DNA of 64,000 bases, from contig NC_133225.1 in assembly GCF_040436345.1 (NCBI RefSeq), forward strand, positions 22,300,040-22,364,039. Reading direction: 5' to 3'. The notes beneath the pieces were generated by a model. The model saw nothing but the letters and a program-made list of their open reading frames with translations, was not told the DNA's origin and made no database searches. This DNA comes from Pagrus major. Lineage: Eukaryota; Chordata; Actinopteri; Spariformes; Sparidae. Positions 11,870 to 23,184 of the stretch are shown here, piece after piece. The stretch's first letter is position 1; the number at the start of each line of letters is the position of its first letter. The position numbers and the translations under genes were made by a program.

Positions 11870-13240
11870 CAACAAACAGAACATTATTATTTGGTTGTAT
11901 TGTTTGTCTGTAAGCCTATTAATTATGTCTGTATAAGTTGTGAATTGTTATGATATAGCCTACTGTATGTTTTTATTTGTTCTCACAACACTGCATGACA
12001 GTCACGTTTATGCTGAGCAGATGGAGCCACACATAGATTTTAATTATATTATTAAGTCTGAGACAAACATGGCCTCCTCCAGGCAAATCTATTTAAAACG
12101 TTACTACATTTGAGCTTTTAAAAGTATCAACTACAAATCAAATCATTTTGCTGTGTTTAGATTATATATAAAAGTTATATATTCAAATTCCCTAAAAAAG
12201 AGTATTATATTACATTACATTATACTATATTATATTATAAGGGTTAGAATGTGTAGACTCACTGTAAACTATGTGATCTCTGTCTCTGTCCACCAGATCT
12301 GGAAAAATGTAAATTAAAATAGCTTTATTGGCATGAAGAAAAACACATTGTTGCAAAAGCAGTTTAGGCTTTATACAGCGTCACACGTGTTCTATAGTAT
12401 TTATACTATAGATATATACAGTATATATCTATATACTGATGCAGTCAATACTTTGACATATATATACAAATAAGTAAAGTACACTACAAGTTAACACAGT
12501 CATTTATTTCAGTGGAGTGGTGTTTGATCTCCTTTGCAGCAGGATATCATTCATATTTTTATATTAATTAAATTATATTAATGATATTAACTTTTATATT
12601 TAAAAGTTGCATGATTCCAACAATCAAAATGATGTATTCTCTAAGCAGCATTTGAAGCCAAATTTAGTTTTTACATTGTCCTGTTTTGTAAAAGTTGGAT
12701 TTGGACTTTATTGCGGTAAAAACAGGAAACGTTTACTGTGAAAGGGGAAGACAGATGTCCTGTAAACACATTTAATGAGTCATCTGCTGCTGGTGTTACT
12801 TCATTTCCTCACAGAGTCATGCTATGGATTTACAGAACAGTTACATAACATTTTCTACTAATCAATTCATTCACTTATCCTTTTTGTTACAGTTTTATTA
12901 TGAAGCTTTTCTTTCAATTTCCCACCTGTTATATCAAACTGTTATAACATCAGTGACAAAAACACAGCCTCTTGATTTAGGTATTGTTTTTGTTTAATAA
13001 TGTTAATAGCTGTTCAAAGCACCAGTCTGTGAACAAAGAAGTAAAACAGCCTAATATTTTCTATTACGATCATAATGAGAGGCAGACAAATGGTTTCTCT
13101 TTGGATGTACATGTGAGCTCTGTATATCTGTAATGTATCTACAGAGAAATATGGATACTGTTGTAGTAAGAATACAGCAAACATTTTTTTCAAGTAAGTA
13201 CTGTGATTAGGGTACAGCTCAGTGCAGTAATTTAGCAATA
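11870..13240. other. intergenic, AT-rich, no gene seen
   Basis: No exon with splice sites or recognisable protein similarity was found on either strand. Short TA-rich stretches occur near 12160-12235 and 12400-12470. Confidence 0.6.
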
Positions 13241-13247
13241 CAATATT

Positions 13248-13797
13248 GTACTTTTACAGTAATGTTGTGGCTGGGTTACCATGAAAACACAGTACATTTC
13301 TGTAATATTACTGTAAATTGTTGTTAATTTACAATAATTAAAGATGATTGCAACAACATCATATTGTAATTTACGACAAAATACTGTATTTTATAAAATT
13401 AGGTTTAGTAACATTACTGTGATATGACACACAAGTTACATACACACAGTGTAAAATTGAATAATAATTGCAGTAAATTTAAAGTAGTATACAGTAATTC
13501 ATTTACAGTAACATACATGAAAATCACAGTAATGTATTGTTTCTACAGCAACCAGACACAATGTTACTTCAAAAATACACTTTTTTGTTGTAAAATTACA
13601 GGACGATAATGTAATTATCATCTTTATTTATTGTTAATCACACAAATTTACAGTGAGAGGTCAGAAATGTACTGTGTTTTCATGGTAACCCAACCATAAC
13701 ACTTATATCACTGTAAATAATTACTGTATCCTACTATGAATTTACTATAATTATTAGCCGTTAATTTACTGTGAAATTAAATTATTTTTTACAGTGT
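13248..13797. mobile_element. foldback element built of ACTGTAA-type motifs
   Basis: An imperfect inverted repeat: 13262-13305 (GGCTGGGTTACCATGAAAAC, then ACAGTACATTTCTG) is mirrored at about 13660-13703 (CAGAAATGTACTGTG, then TTTCATGGTAACCCAACC). The outer ends carry TTTACAGT/ACTGTAAA motifs. Between them lie many TACTGTA and TTTACAGTAA repeats. It has no coding capacity and looks like a MITE. Confidence 0.7.
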
Positions 13798-13799
13798 AT

Positions 13800-14298
13800 G
13801 TACGTAACTTTTGTGTTCTGAGGCAACACTACGGGTGAATATGTTAAAAAGTTGAATCTAGAAGTGGATATTAAATATATGATTGTGCAAAACACTTTCA
13901 GTAAAGGAAGCACGTAAAAAACCAACAGAAGAGAAAAACAGGAGAATAAGTAAAGTGATTTTATTACTACCAAACACAAATGACACTTTCCACCAGTCAG
14001 TACATGATGAAATATTTTATACACTGTTTTGGTGCAGCTGATGAGTTTTTATTGAACTTACTGAACTATCACAGGAAGTCTTTTCCTTTTGTTGACATGA
14101 TGACTGTATCTTCAGTCTGTGTTAATGCACTTTCTCTGGCTTTATAGCATTTTATGTGAGCAATTTGAAACCATTATTCCCTCAGTCAGTCAATGACAGA
14201 CAGGCAGCTGATGGTCATCTCACAAGACAAACACAGCTGAGCTCAGAGTGTCTCTGTAGCTCTTCTCTCTCAGGTGGACGCTGCGGAGGACATCTTTC
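13800..14298. other. intergenic, no gene seen
   Basis: Open frames here lack splice context or family similarity. Nothing specific was recognised. Confidence 0.5.
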
Positions 14299-14300
14299 AG

Positions 14301-14301
<1 letters not shown>

Positions 14302-14347
<46 letters not shown>
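14302..14347. repeat. (CA)n microsatellite
   Basis: About 23 uninterrupted CA units. Reading frames through it in both directions are artefacts. Confidence 0.97.
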
Positions 14348-14349
<2 letters not shown>

Positions 14350-17130
14350 TGTATTCCCCCACCAATTAGGTTTGCGTCTGTTTTGTCCTTTTATCTCGTC
14401 GTTCTTGTTGTAAGATTTGGTTTTCAGAGAAATGGACGACTGAATGTCTCCTTGAGATATGAACAATCCCATTAGGAGGCCTGTTATCTGCAAACATCAC
14501 ATTTGCCTGTTCGGCTTAATACTGAAGGTAGAGTTGACATTTTTACTGTTGCAAAGACGTAGTTCAAGGTTTCAAGAAATCTGATCTTTTCTTAACCCCA
14601 GCCAAGTGGTTTTTGTAACTAAACCCAACCAGACCCGAATAAAAAAAAACAAAAAAACAGCAGCAGAGTGCGTTCTTGAAAACCCTTATGGTAGATAAAA
14701 CCTGATAAACTGCCCTCTAGGGTGCTCTTCTAGTTCACTTTAAATGCATCACAACTTTCTGCGTGCCGGGGCCCTTCGTTTTACGCCCCATTTTTCTCAA
14801 TTAGGTTCACCCAGTTGTAGCCTGCATTTTAATTTACTTTCTTGACACATTATGTAAAACAGGATAATAAAAGTGCAGATGAATGTTTTTCTTCATTTAA
14901 ATCACAGCAACAACAAATCGCAATAACCTGATTTGTTTAAAAAAAGTTAAAAGTGCTGATGTTTGAAGTGCTTGACAAACTCAAATAAATCAAAGTCAAA
15001 AGTTTAAATGTAGTGTTTTCCCCCCGTCTTACTTCTGGAAGCATTTCTGGATTTGCTTTGTTTTTTGTTGTTTTTATCTGACCTGCTGAATATCAGGCGC
15101 ACCAATGCAACCAATGAAAAGGTTTAGTTGCACTTGACAGATATCTGGCTATACGTGCGACCGAATTGCACCCCAGAGCTTCGGTTAGGGTAGAAACAAA
15201 TGCCAATAGTATTTTTGTCGAGGTTTTCTTGCACGCGGAACAGAATTCAAGTTTCAATTTGGCTCCGTGTAGCGTCCAAATCATCACTCTGTGTGCAGTA
15301 GCATCAAGGTTTTCTGAACAGGGTAAAGTGGTCCACAGTTGACACGGTGATGTTTATTTTAGGATAGATTTTTCTCATCTACACATTGATGGAATAAATC
15401 CTTCACATGTGACATTAACTGATGTAAAAGTAATCCCCAACTACAATCACTGAGCTTCAGATCTTCACAATACACCTTCATTTGAATTCTCACATTCAGT
15501 CGTGACATTATGTCCTGATACTCTAATGGAAAACACGTAGGAGCTTTGTAATTCGATCAAAACTAACAGCTTCCCACCATGATGGGAGGAACCTTATCTG
15601 CTTCACTGCAGCTGCTGCTCAGTTTTGCTGGAACCAAATATCTGTCACGCCACTGAAGAAACTACATAAATACCGTTCTCCTTTGAATTCAAATACCAGT
15701 GATTTGGCTCAACATTTAGCATCAGTGAACAGAGTCAGATCAGTTAGACATTAATTTAAGGGATAAACATAGCATGTGTTTTTAGGTTCTGAGTCCTACT
15801 GGCAGATGACCTTACTCACCCGTTGTTTAGGGTTATTTAAGGTAATATAAGGTCATCGTAATCTAGGTAATCTTCTGCACCTCTCCAGACCTCTGAGTCA
15901 GTAATCAGGGCAGTGGATCTAAAGGTTCATTATGACGAAAGGGGTCATAGCGCTAATTGCAGCCATCAATGGACACAGCTCAACAGCTAAAGTCACCAGG
16001 GCTCAATTGTATTAATACATACAGCAAAGTGTAGAGTGCAGAAGAAATACCAGAGAATTGTGTTTCAACTTTAAGGAGAAGGAGAAGTACGAGTCTGGAC
16101 AGCTTCATAATGGTGACAACAGTGTTGTAAAAAGAGTCATACTCGAGTAAAAGTAAAGATATCCTGTTAAAAAGTTAATTATATATATATATTTACACAT
16201 ATATACTGAATACTATAGGTCGATCAATCATCAGATTATCAGAATATTTTTTCTGATGATAAGAATCAGTGTCTTTTTTTATTGCTGATGAAATAAATAA
16301 AATCAAAATGAGCTACTTTGGCTCTGGTGCAGCATGAAATCTGCAAAGTAACTAGTAACTAAAGTCATCAGATAAATGTAGTGAAGTAAAAAGTACAATA
16401 TTTGCCTCCGAAATGTAGTGAAGTGGAAGTATAAAGTAGCAGAAAATGGAAATATAAAGTACAAATACCTCAGAATTGTACTTAGTAAAGTACACTGGAT
16501 AGAAAGTATGCCAGTGGAGTTAAAAAGCCTGTTTCCTGATACTGCATGTTAATTTCACCTCAAAAGAACCATGAACACGTTTATTGATTCATTATCTTTT
16601 TAACCTGACAGAACAATCTCAACTCAAGGTCCGCTTACGAGCTTTTTGCAGAGCTTTCAAACACATCACACGGTCTTCATCAGGGGAGAGAGTTTACTCA
16701 GGTGCCATGTGGAAAGAGCTGTTGACATGTGAGCTCAGCAGTGGTTATGATATTATCCATACCACCTGCAACTATCTGTCAAACTATTGTCAAGAAGGAT
16801 TCATCATGCTGAATGTTATGTTCATCATGTATTAATGTGGTTACTATACATGCAGTTTTGTCTCCCACTGCTGACAACGGCAACACAGAGTCTCTTAATA
16901 ACTACACAGATCTGGAAAATCAGCATGTTGTTTGGGGTGTTGAACTAAGCTAATAATATTTGGTGTTTATGGTTATTTTCTGGAAAGAGTCAGCAAACTA
17001 TTACGTCCATTGTTTCAGGGGCTGACACTGGAAAACCGCAAACTCTGTGTAGTTAAGTTCTGGCAAATGAAGAATAGATAGACTTTCATTACTGTGGAGC
17101 CAAACACTTTAGATATTACTTTATCAGCTT
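14350..17130. other. gene-free intergenic DNA with repeat fragments
   Basis: No coding exon is supported. The segment 16116-16500 is a separate repeat copy, listed on its own. The rest holds no structure I could identify. Confidence 0.5.
16116..16500 (-). repeat. dispersed repeat, second copy at 35378-35842
   Basis: Motifs such as AAAGTACAATATTTGCCTCC, TTTGGCTCTGGTGCAGCATG and ACTCGAGTAAAAGTAAAGAT reappear in inverse orientation in the copy nested in the sgip1 intron foldback. It is a common fish-type interspersed repeat rich in AGTA and AAGTA, without coding capacity. Confidence 0.7.
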
Positions 17131-17134
17131 AAAG

Positions 17135-17712
17135 CTGCTACCAAGGAACCTAAAAAAGAAGGAAGGGTCATTACGTCACTGAATCTCACTTTGGTCCCAG
17201 ACTGTGGTGTCAGCTGTATTAAAGTCAATGGGAGATGCATGGAGAAACACACCTCAACCTAACATATCTACATCGTATGACTTCTGATGAAGAAATGCCT
17301 CCAGAAAATGAAAGAACACACTTCAGAGAGGAGGTTGACAATGGATTTTTTCCCCTTCCTTTTATCAAAACGTTGTTTCTTTCCTCAAATTTGTGTTGGA
17401 AAGTCTCCTGTTCATGCTGCTGTTCATGGTGTAAGTGCATCCTCATCAATGGAAATCAGTCAGACCTGCCTCATTTGATCACAGTGTTATCAGCCCTGTC
17501 AATCATTTGTGGGGGAAGTCAGTGGTTAACCTCCTGTCTGAAGTGTGTGCGTTCTTCATCAGAAGTCTTACGACGTAGATATGCTGGGCTTCAGTGTGTT
17601 TTTCCATGCATCTCCCATAGACTTCAATACAGCTGACACCACAGTCTGGCACCAAAGCGAGATTCGGTGGCATAATGACCCTTCCTTCTTTTTTATGTTC
17701 CTTGGCTGCCAC
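17135..17712. mobile_element. foldback MITE, about 580 bp
   Basis: The arms 17135-17341 and 17520-17712 are inverted copies. CAAGGAACCTAAAAAAGAAG matches the inverse of the right end, which finishes CTTCTTTTTTATGTTCCTTG. Internal landmarks AATGGGAGATGCATGGA and GACTTCTGATGAAGAA are also mirrored. Open frames in it arise from the repeat and have no family similarity. Confidence 0.85.
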
Positions 17713-17714
17713 AA

Positions 17715-18496
17715 GGAACTTAATTTTTTTGCTCCTGTGGATAGAAGCGGTATGAGCACCACCACGATCTTGATCTGCTAGTGTGTGCATTTGTTTAGAA
17801 GCGAGTGGAAGAAAGAAGCAACTTATGAAAAAATAAACTTTAAAGAAAGAGAAATACCATTTTTCCTAGTCTCATTTGCATTTATAGGTCATATAGTGGC
17901 GTCAGAATTAAATTAAGATGTTTCAAAAACTGTTGAAAGTTCCCTGTAGCACATTTAACGACAAAAAGGCTTCCAATGAAGGAGTCACACTTTTGTCCCT
18001 TCTACTTTTATAACCATAACATATGTCTTTGGTTTCTGCTACCACAGGGACAACACCACAGCCTGTCCAGCCAAACATAATATAACTTCATTGACATCCT
18101 AAGTGGGACTCTCCACCTTTAAAGATCGAAGTGAAATGTCACGCTGAGTGTCTCATCTCACCATAAGCAGCACTGTAATGACCTGCATGATGGACTGTCA
18201 ACATTGACTCTTGTCCTCCCAGACGGCCCGACGAGGCCATCAGAGTGTTGTAAACACATGAAACATCTGCTTGACTGCAGGGGGAATCACTTTGCATCTC
18301 TAAATTAGCCATGCGGTGTAGTGAAGGTCGGTGCAATCACACAATCACAGAGAGGCTGAGGAGGAGGATCTAATGTGATTGTCAGGTCAGGGTTGTAAAA
18401 GTCTTAACAGCTGTCATCCAAAGATGGTGAAGGTGGAGAAGACTGGAAACATAAAATGACTTGATTGTCATGACGAATTGAGAGAGGACTCTGTAT
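17715..18496. other. intergenic DNA upstream of insl5
   Basis: No exon seen. The right part may hold regulatory sequence of the hormone gene. Confidence 0.4.
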
Positions 18497-18497
18497 A

Positions 18498-18549
<52 letters not shown>
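18497..18549. repeat. (TG)n microsatellite 5' of insl5
   Basis: About 25 TG units end roughly 80 bp upstream of the TATA box of insl5. Such tracts are often length-polymorphic and can affect promoter activity; an effect here is inference only. Confidence 0.95.
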
Positions 18550-18550
<1 letters not shown>

Positions 18551-18631
18551 TCATGTTTGTGATTGGCTAAGGAGCTGGTCAGAGGGAGGAGGTGGAGAGA
18601 TACTCAGCACTGATGAACTGAAAGGTGGATG

Positions 18632-18638
18632 GTATATA
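18632..18638 (+). promoter_or_regulatory. insl5: TATA box of the insl5 gene
   Basis: GGTATATAAC lies about 150 bp before the start codon. A cap site some 25-30 bases further gives a 5' UTR of about 125 bases with no intron needed. This is one of the few clear TATA boxes in the window and suits a tissue-restricted peptide gene. Confidence 0.65.
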
Positions 18639-18784
18639 ACACAGGGAGATGGTGCAGCCTCTGAAAGACTTGACTCAAGACAGAAGACTCGAGACAAACA
18701 GAGACCAACCGAACTGAGCAGATCATTCCAGAACGAACCAGATCAACAGAGTTAAACCTCCCTACGCACAGTCGGACGTCCAGC

Positions 18785-20843
18785 ATGCGTGCTCTGGTGG
18801 TGTTGCCTCTGCTCCTGTGTGCAGTGGTGCAGGTGGAGCAGGTGAAGGCGGAGGTGAAGGCTGTGAAGCTGTGCGGTCGAGAGTTCCTGAGGGCCGTCGT
18901 CTACACCTGTGGAGGCTCCCGCTGGAGGAGGCTCCTCACTGAGACGGACATGGAAGGAGACGGTGAGACAGCTTCTCTTTTTATCTCAGAAACAGCAGAC
19001 ATGATGTTTCCTTTGGTTCAGGATTTACCGTATCATTAGTTGAGTGTATGCAAGAAAGAAAAAGAAAGAATAACACTGAGAGGGAATTTTAGTATTAAAG
19101 GTGGTCGTTTATATGTGGCGGACCCTGCCACCTTTCTAGCTTCAAACAGTGTTCTGGGACCTTATTTTCCTCTGAGAACAGCTTGTTTATTCAGTTATGG
19201 GGAAAAAAAAAAAAATTCTGAGTTTGTATTATCACCTCATTAATATTGTAAAGACTAAAATTCTGGGTTTGGATTTTTTCTCCATAACTACATAGTGCTC
19301 CTTTAAAGAATTGGTTTACAATTTGTCTGTCTTAAAACAATAGTCAGGAAGAAAATCACCTTGAGAGTGGGCTTCACTTGTCTTACAGATGAAATAAGAC
19401 TGTATAGGAGTAGAGCACACATACAGGTACCTAATTACACCTGCCGAGACTGGACATAAAACATTAAACTGAACAAAATACAAATAGATAAAAATGCAAA
19501 TTAAGTCAGTCAGTAACTGGTGTCATCTCCTTTTAAAAATAGGCACTTTTAGTTATCGGCAATCATGTTCCATCATGTAAACATGTCTGACATTTTTTAA
19601 CCATTGAACAATTAAGAATTTGTAATTATCAACAAAATATGTAATATATGATTGTTTGTGGTGAACAGGTGGTCAGGTTAATACTTTAAATATTTCCATT
19701 TCTTCTTTTTTTTCCAAAAATGGCAGTACAATGTTAATAAATCGATGATCAAAATAGTGTGCAGTTAATCTTCTTTCAACTGACTGAGGATAATCGACTC
19801 ATTGTTGCGGCTCTAGGCGACGCTGAGATATTTTGGGACGTCCGGGCTGTATTTTGCAGTGAATCCTGCAGTTTGCATCCATTTTTGAGGACATTGAATC
19901 TTTTCTGTGACCCTTTGTCTACTAAAGCTGACCTTTATAAGATCCTATCTTATTTATAATATCTAACTTAAACTGTTTGTATAGGTTACTTTCACTGACT
20001 TAGGCAGCAAAATGTGGACCCACTGAATTGCTTAGTATTTCTGCCAAAGTGCAGAGTCTAAAACTTTTACCATATAAGATGTTTTCCTTCAGCGATCTGA
20101 AACACAAAACACTTACCAAAATAAAATGGGATTTATATTTCTGAAAGCCAGCACATGTAGCTTTCCTCTGCTGTGTCCTCTGTGTTTTATTTATTTAAGG
20201 CACTTCTCCATTCAAACAAACAGCTGTGACACTGCTGTGTGCTACTGTACATTATATACTATGAATTCAGTGTAGTGGGTGTGCAGACAGACAGGTGGCC
20301 TCGCTCAGAGATGTGGTCTGCTGCTCTACCTTGTTACGCTGTAGGAGCCAACATATCATGATTAAAAGCTGCAGCAGGCTGTTCCCCCGGGCGGGCAGCC
20401 TCTCTCTCTTACTGTCTGTCACACACAAACAAACCCAGTTAGCCTATCAGTCGTGCCGATTAGAAAGAGTAAAGTGACACTATAGAAGACAAATAGCACT
20501 GAGGTAATCTGTTCAGTCATTTAGAGTTTCCTTATTTAATGGAAACAGAGACCTTAATTACTCAAGACTTTGTTCATCTATTACCATGTTTGAAAGAACT
20601 GAGAAGGAGGAGTCAATTAAACTAAATCAGGACAATGTTGAAAGTTCTCCATGTCGGAGTGCTTCCTAACATCAGCCGTGTCTTGTGGCTCCAGGTTTGC
20701 CCACAGGGGAGCAGAGCAGCCTGGAGAGCCTGAGCAGCAGCAGCCTGGGCTCCCAGCTGAGCAGACGGGATATGAACAACATACTGACCACCGTGTGCTG
20801 CCAGGTGGGCTGCAGGAAGAGCGACCTCACCTTCCTCTGCTGA
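18785..20843 (+). CDS. insl5: relaxin/insulin-family hormone precursor, insulin-like 5
   Basis: Two exons, 18785-18962 and 20695-20843, are joined by a phase-1 GT-AG intron (327 nt, 108 aa). Residues 1-22 form a signal peptide. The B chain carries LCGREFLRAVVYTCGGSRW, with C-x11-C and the relaxin-type R-x-x-x-R-x-x-V receptor cassette, ending in the usual Trp. Dibasic RR follows at 48-49 and again at 83-84, bounding a short C-peptide. The A chain from residue 85 shows CC-x3-C-x8-C, ending FLC at the terminus. The phase-1 intron in the C-peptide is typical of the family. Family membership is certain. INSL5 rather than RLN3 is chosen because sgip1, the human neighbour of INSL5, is adjacent. Family knowledge: processed to a two-chain secreted peptide for relaxin-family GPCRs (RXFP4 or RXFP3). 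Confidence 0.86.
19099..19302 (-). mobile_element. TTAA-flanked MITE in the insl5 intron
   Basis: This is an inverse copy of the element at 22074-22264. Shared landmarks are ATATGTGGCGGACCCTGCCA, CCTTTCTAGCTTCAAACAGT and GTTTATTCAGTTATGG. TTAA lies at 19095-19098 and 19303-19306. It also carries a poly-A run of 13. Confidence 0.8.
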
Positions 20844-21273
20844 GGCCGACCCCTCTTCTTCTTCAAAATGACTCTGCTTCTCCTCTTCTGCCTTCACTGA
20901 AACCAAATCGGAATCAAAACACTGATGTTTAAAAACAATATGATCGCTGCATTGTTTGTATAATAATGCTCATACCCACTACTGCTATTTTTCTAATTTC
21001 TTTTTCATATTTTTTGTTGTTACTTTTAACTTGTGAGGTTTTGTAGATGTGAATATGAACCACCTGAGCATCTGTGAACATGTGTAGCGGGAGGATGTGT
21101 GCGACCATAAAAATATACTTCATTAAAATATAAGTGAACCTATGATGCACTCAGGGCTGTTATTCCAAGGTGCTCGTGTCCTGTATGCACACATGTATCC
21201 ACAGAGTTACCGGTTTGTAAAATTTCCATCTCTGCTTTGATGTATTGACAGGAAGCTGTCGCTGTTTTTGTCA

Positions 21274-21279
21274 AATAAA
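21274..21279 (+). promoter_or_regulatory. insl5: poly(A) signal of insl5
   Basis: AATAAA stands 430 bp after the stop and is followed by a TG-rich downstream region (CTGTGAGTTGTGGGATCTTT), as expected for a cleavage site. Confidence 0.6.
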
Positions 21280-21309
21280 TGTTCTTGCACAGGGCTTACA
21301 TTCTGTGAG

Positions 21310-22073
21310 TTGTGGGATCTTTGTGCAGTCCATGGCCATCAAAACATCAGTGTGAGAAAAAAAGACTAAAATCAGCACCCTCAGCCAAACCAACATCCCC
21401 GGTTCACCTTTGGCTGGGGACTAGTTTGTTTGTAGTCATTCACCCTCTCCGTCTTCTCTTTGTCCACCCATCACCTACAATCTCTCCACCGTCGACTGTC
21501 CAAAAAAGGCATAAAATACACGTCTAAAATAATTAAAACAAGACTTAAAGTCTACAGCAATGCTGGCAGTTAACATTCCTGGAAACCACTCATACGTTCA
21601 CATGTGGACGTGTCACAGGCTACGTACCTTATTGACATTTCGACAGAATGTGTCATAGGTGGAGGTGGAGAGGCTGGTGGCGGAGTTAAAGGTGAGAAGG
21701 CTGCCAAGGCAGTGACCACAGTGCGAGAAGCGTGAAACCACAAGATACTTGTAAGGAGATCTTGGAACAATTGTGTGGCGACATAAAACAGATATTCTTG
21801 ACGGCAAGTCTAAATCTTTTCCTAGTGTAACCCTAACCAAGTATTTTTTGTGCCTAAACCTAACCAGAGCATAAGCACAGTGTTGTCAGAGCATTAAACT
21901 GTCATTTTAACCTAAAGAAATGTAAAGTTGCGACATAAACAGATGTAAAGCTCCTCTGTGAGGCAGTATTTAGGCGCAGATTTGCGATAACGCTAGCGTC
22001 ATGATCAAAAGATGACGGACTCTTCTGCACACTGGCTGCCGCTCTGTTTGTGAACTGAATTTCTGTCATTTAA
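21310..22073. other. intergenic between convergent insl5 and sgip1
   Basis: No coding exon recognised on either strand. Confidence 0.5.
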
Positions 22074-22264
22074 AGGGGCACTATGTAATTTTGAAGATAA
22101 AACTCTTTTTATGGGGTAATAATACAAACTCAGAAATGTTTTTGTTTTTTTCCATAACTGAATAAACAAGCTGTTCTCATTGGAAACCCCGGAACACTGT
22201 TTGAAGCTAGAAAGGTGGCAGGGTCCGCCACATATAAACAAAGTGAAACAGTATGTGTTGTCCT
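22074..22264 (+). mobile_element. TTAA-flanked MITE, partner of 19099-19302
   Basis: Ends AGGGGCACTATGTAATTTTG and GTCCT, with TTAA at 22070-22073 and 22265-22268. It is in opposite orientation to the copy in the insl5 intron, so the two copies flank insl5 exon 2 as an inverted pair about 3 kb apart. Confidence 0.75.
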
Positions 22265-22269
22265 TTAAG

Positions 22270-23180
22270 GTCAGTTTGTTTATTTAAATTATTGAGTCAT
22301 GAAAACAAAGAGAATTTATTTATTTAGTTTGATAAGGCAAAATCAGTTAATGAAGATCTTTCTCTTCTGATTAACATTTCTTCCCCTAAACTACGTAGTG
22401 CACCTTTAACTTGTGTCTCTTATGCTACAACTTGGACTGTCAAGTTGTTTTATGAGATGGTGTCCGCAGGCTTCCTCTTACCCTGCAATCCAGACAAATT
22501 CTGGATCACTCAGGCTTCCTACCTTCCAGGGAGTTCCCTCTCCTGCTAGCTCCAGGATCCCCAGGATTGTTTCACGGCGTCACTTCAACGTCCTGCCACT
22601 GGAGTGAGTCAGTCTGCAGTCTGCATGCAACATCGCTAGCCAGCACGGGCCCACCTGCTTATCCTCCACCGAGATATTTCAATCTCAGTGTGGGGTGTTG
22701 AGAACCCACAGACAATTACACCTGTTCAGCAGGTATAATATTTGCCATGATGATCTTAGCAAAGGCAGATGCAAATGTCATAAGTTTTCTGGTATTTGCC
22801 CATAAAACAAATTATTGTCAAATTACAGTTCATCCTAAGTAGAATATTGATGGTGGGTCCCAGTTTAATGGGAATCTATCAAAGAGTTGTCAAGAAAAAA
22901 CAATTAAGAAAATGTGAACCTCATGTTCGTTGGGAGATCTCCAGAGTTGTTATACAGTCAATGAAACATGAATATTTTCGTGAATTTTGACATGCTGGTG
23001 GTGCTGAAGGACGAGTCAGGGGATCACCAACGTCAGATGGATTCATCCCCTGGGGACCATGAATGTGTGTATCAAATTTCCCCGCGATCCAAACATTAGT
23101 TAAAATATTCAGTTCAGAAGGACTTTTTTCCAGGAGAAAGACTAAATGATGCACAATTACATACAAAAAGAAAAGTGCGA
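22270..23180. other. intergenic, no gene seen
   Basis: Nothing coding is supported. The stretch up to 22405 ends in GTAGTGCACC-TTTAA and may be another partial TTAA element. Confidence 0.4.
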
Positions 23181-23184
23181 ACAC

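Noticed and set aside
13248-13797. CRISPR-like or satellite array
   Set aside because: The short words are not evenly spaced with unique spacers; the overall form is a foldback element in a vertebrate genome.
14156-14493. Open frames over the (CA)n tract
   Set aside because: Poly-His-Thr and poly-Cys-Val products of a microsatellite, not a protein.
18785-20843. Alternative call as relaxin-3 (rln3)
   Set aside because: The B chain alone would allow it, but the neighbouring sgip1 matches the INSL5 locus; left as a stated doubt.
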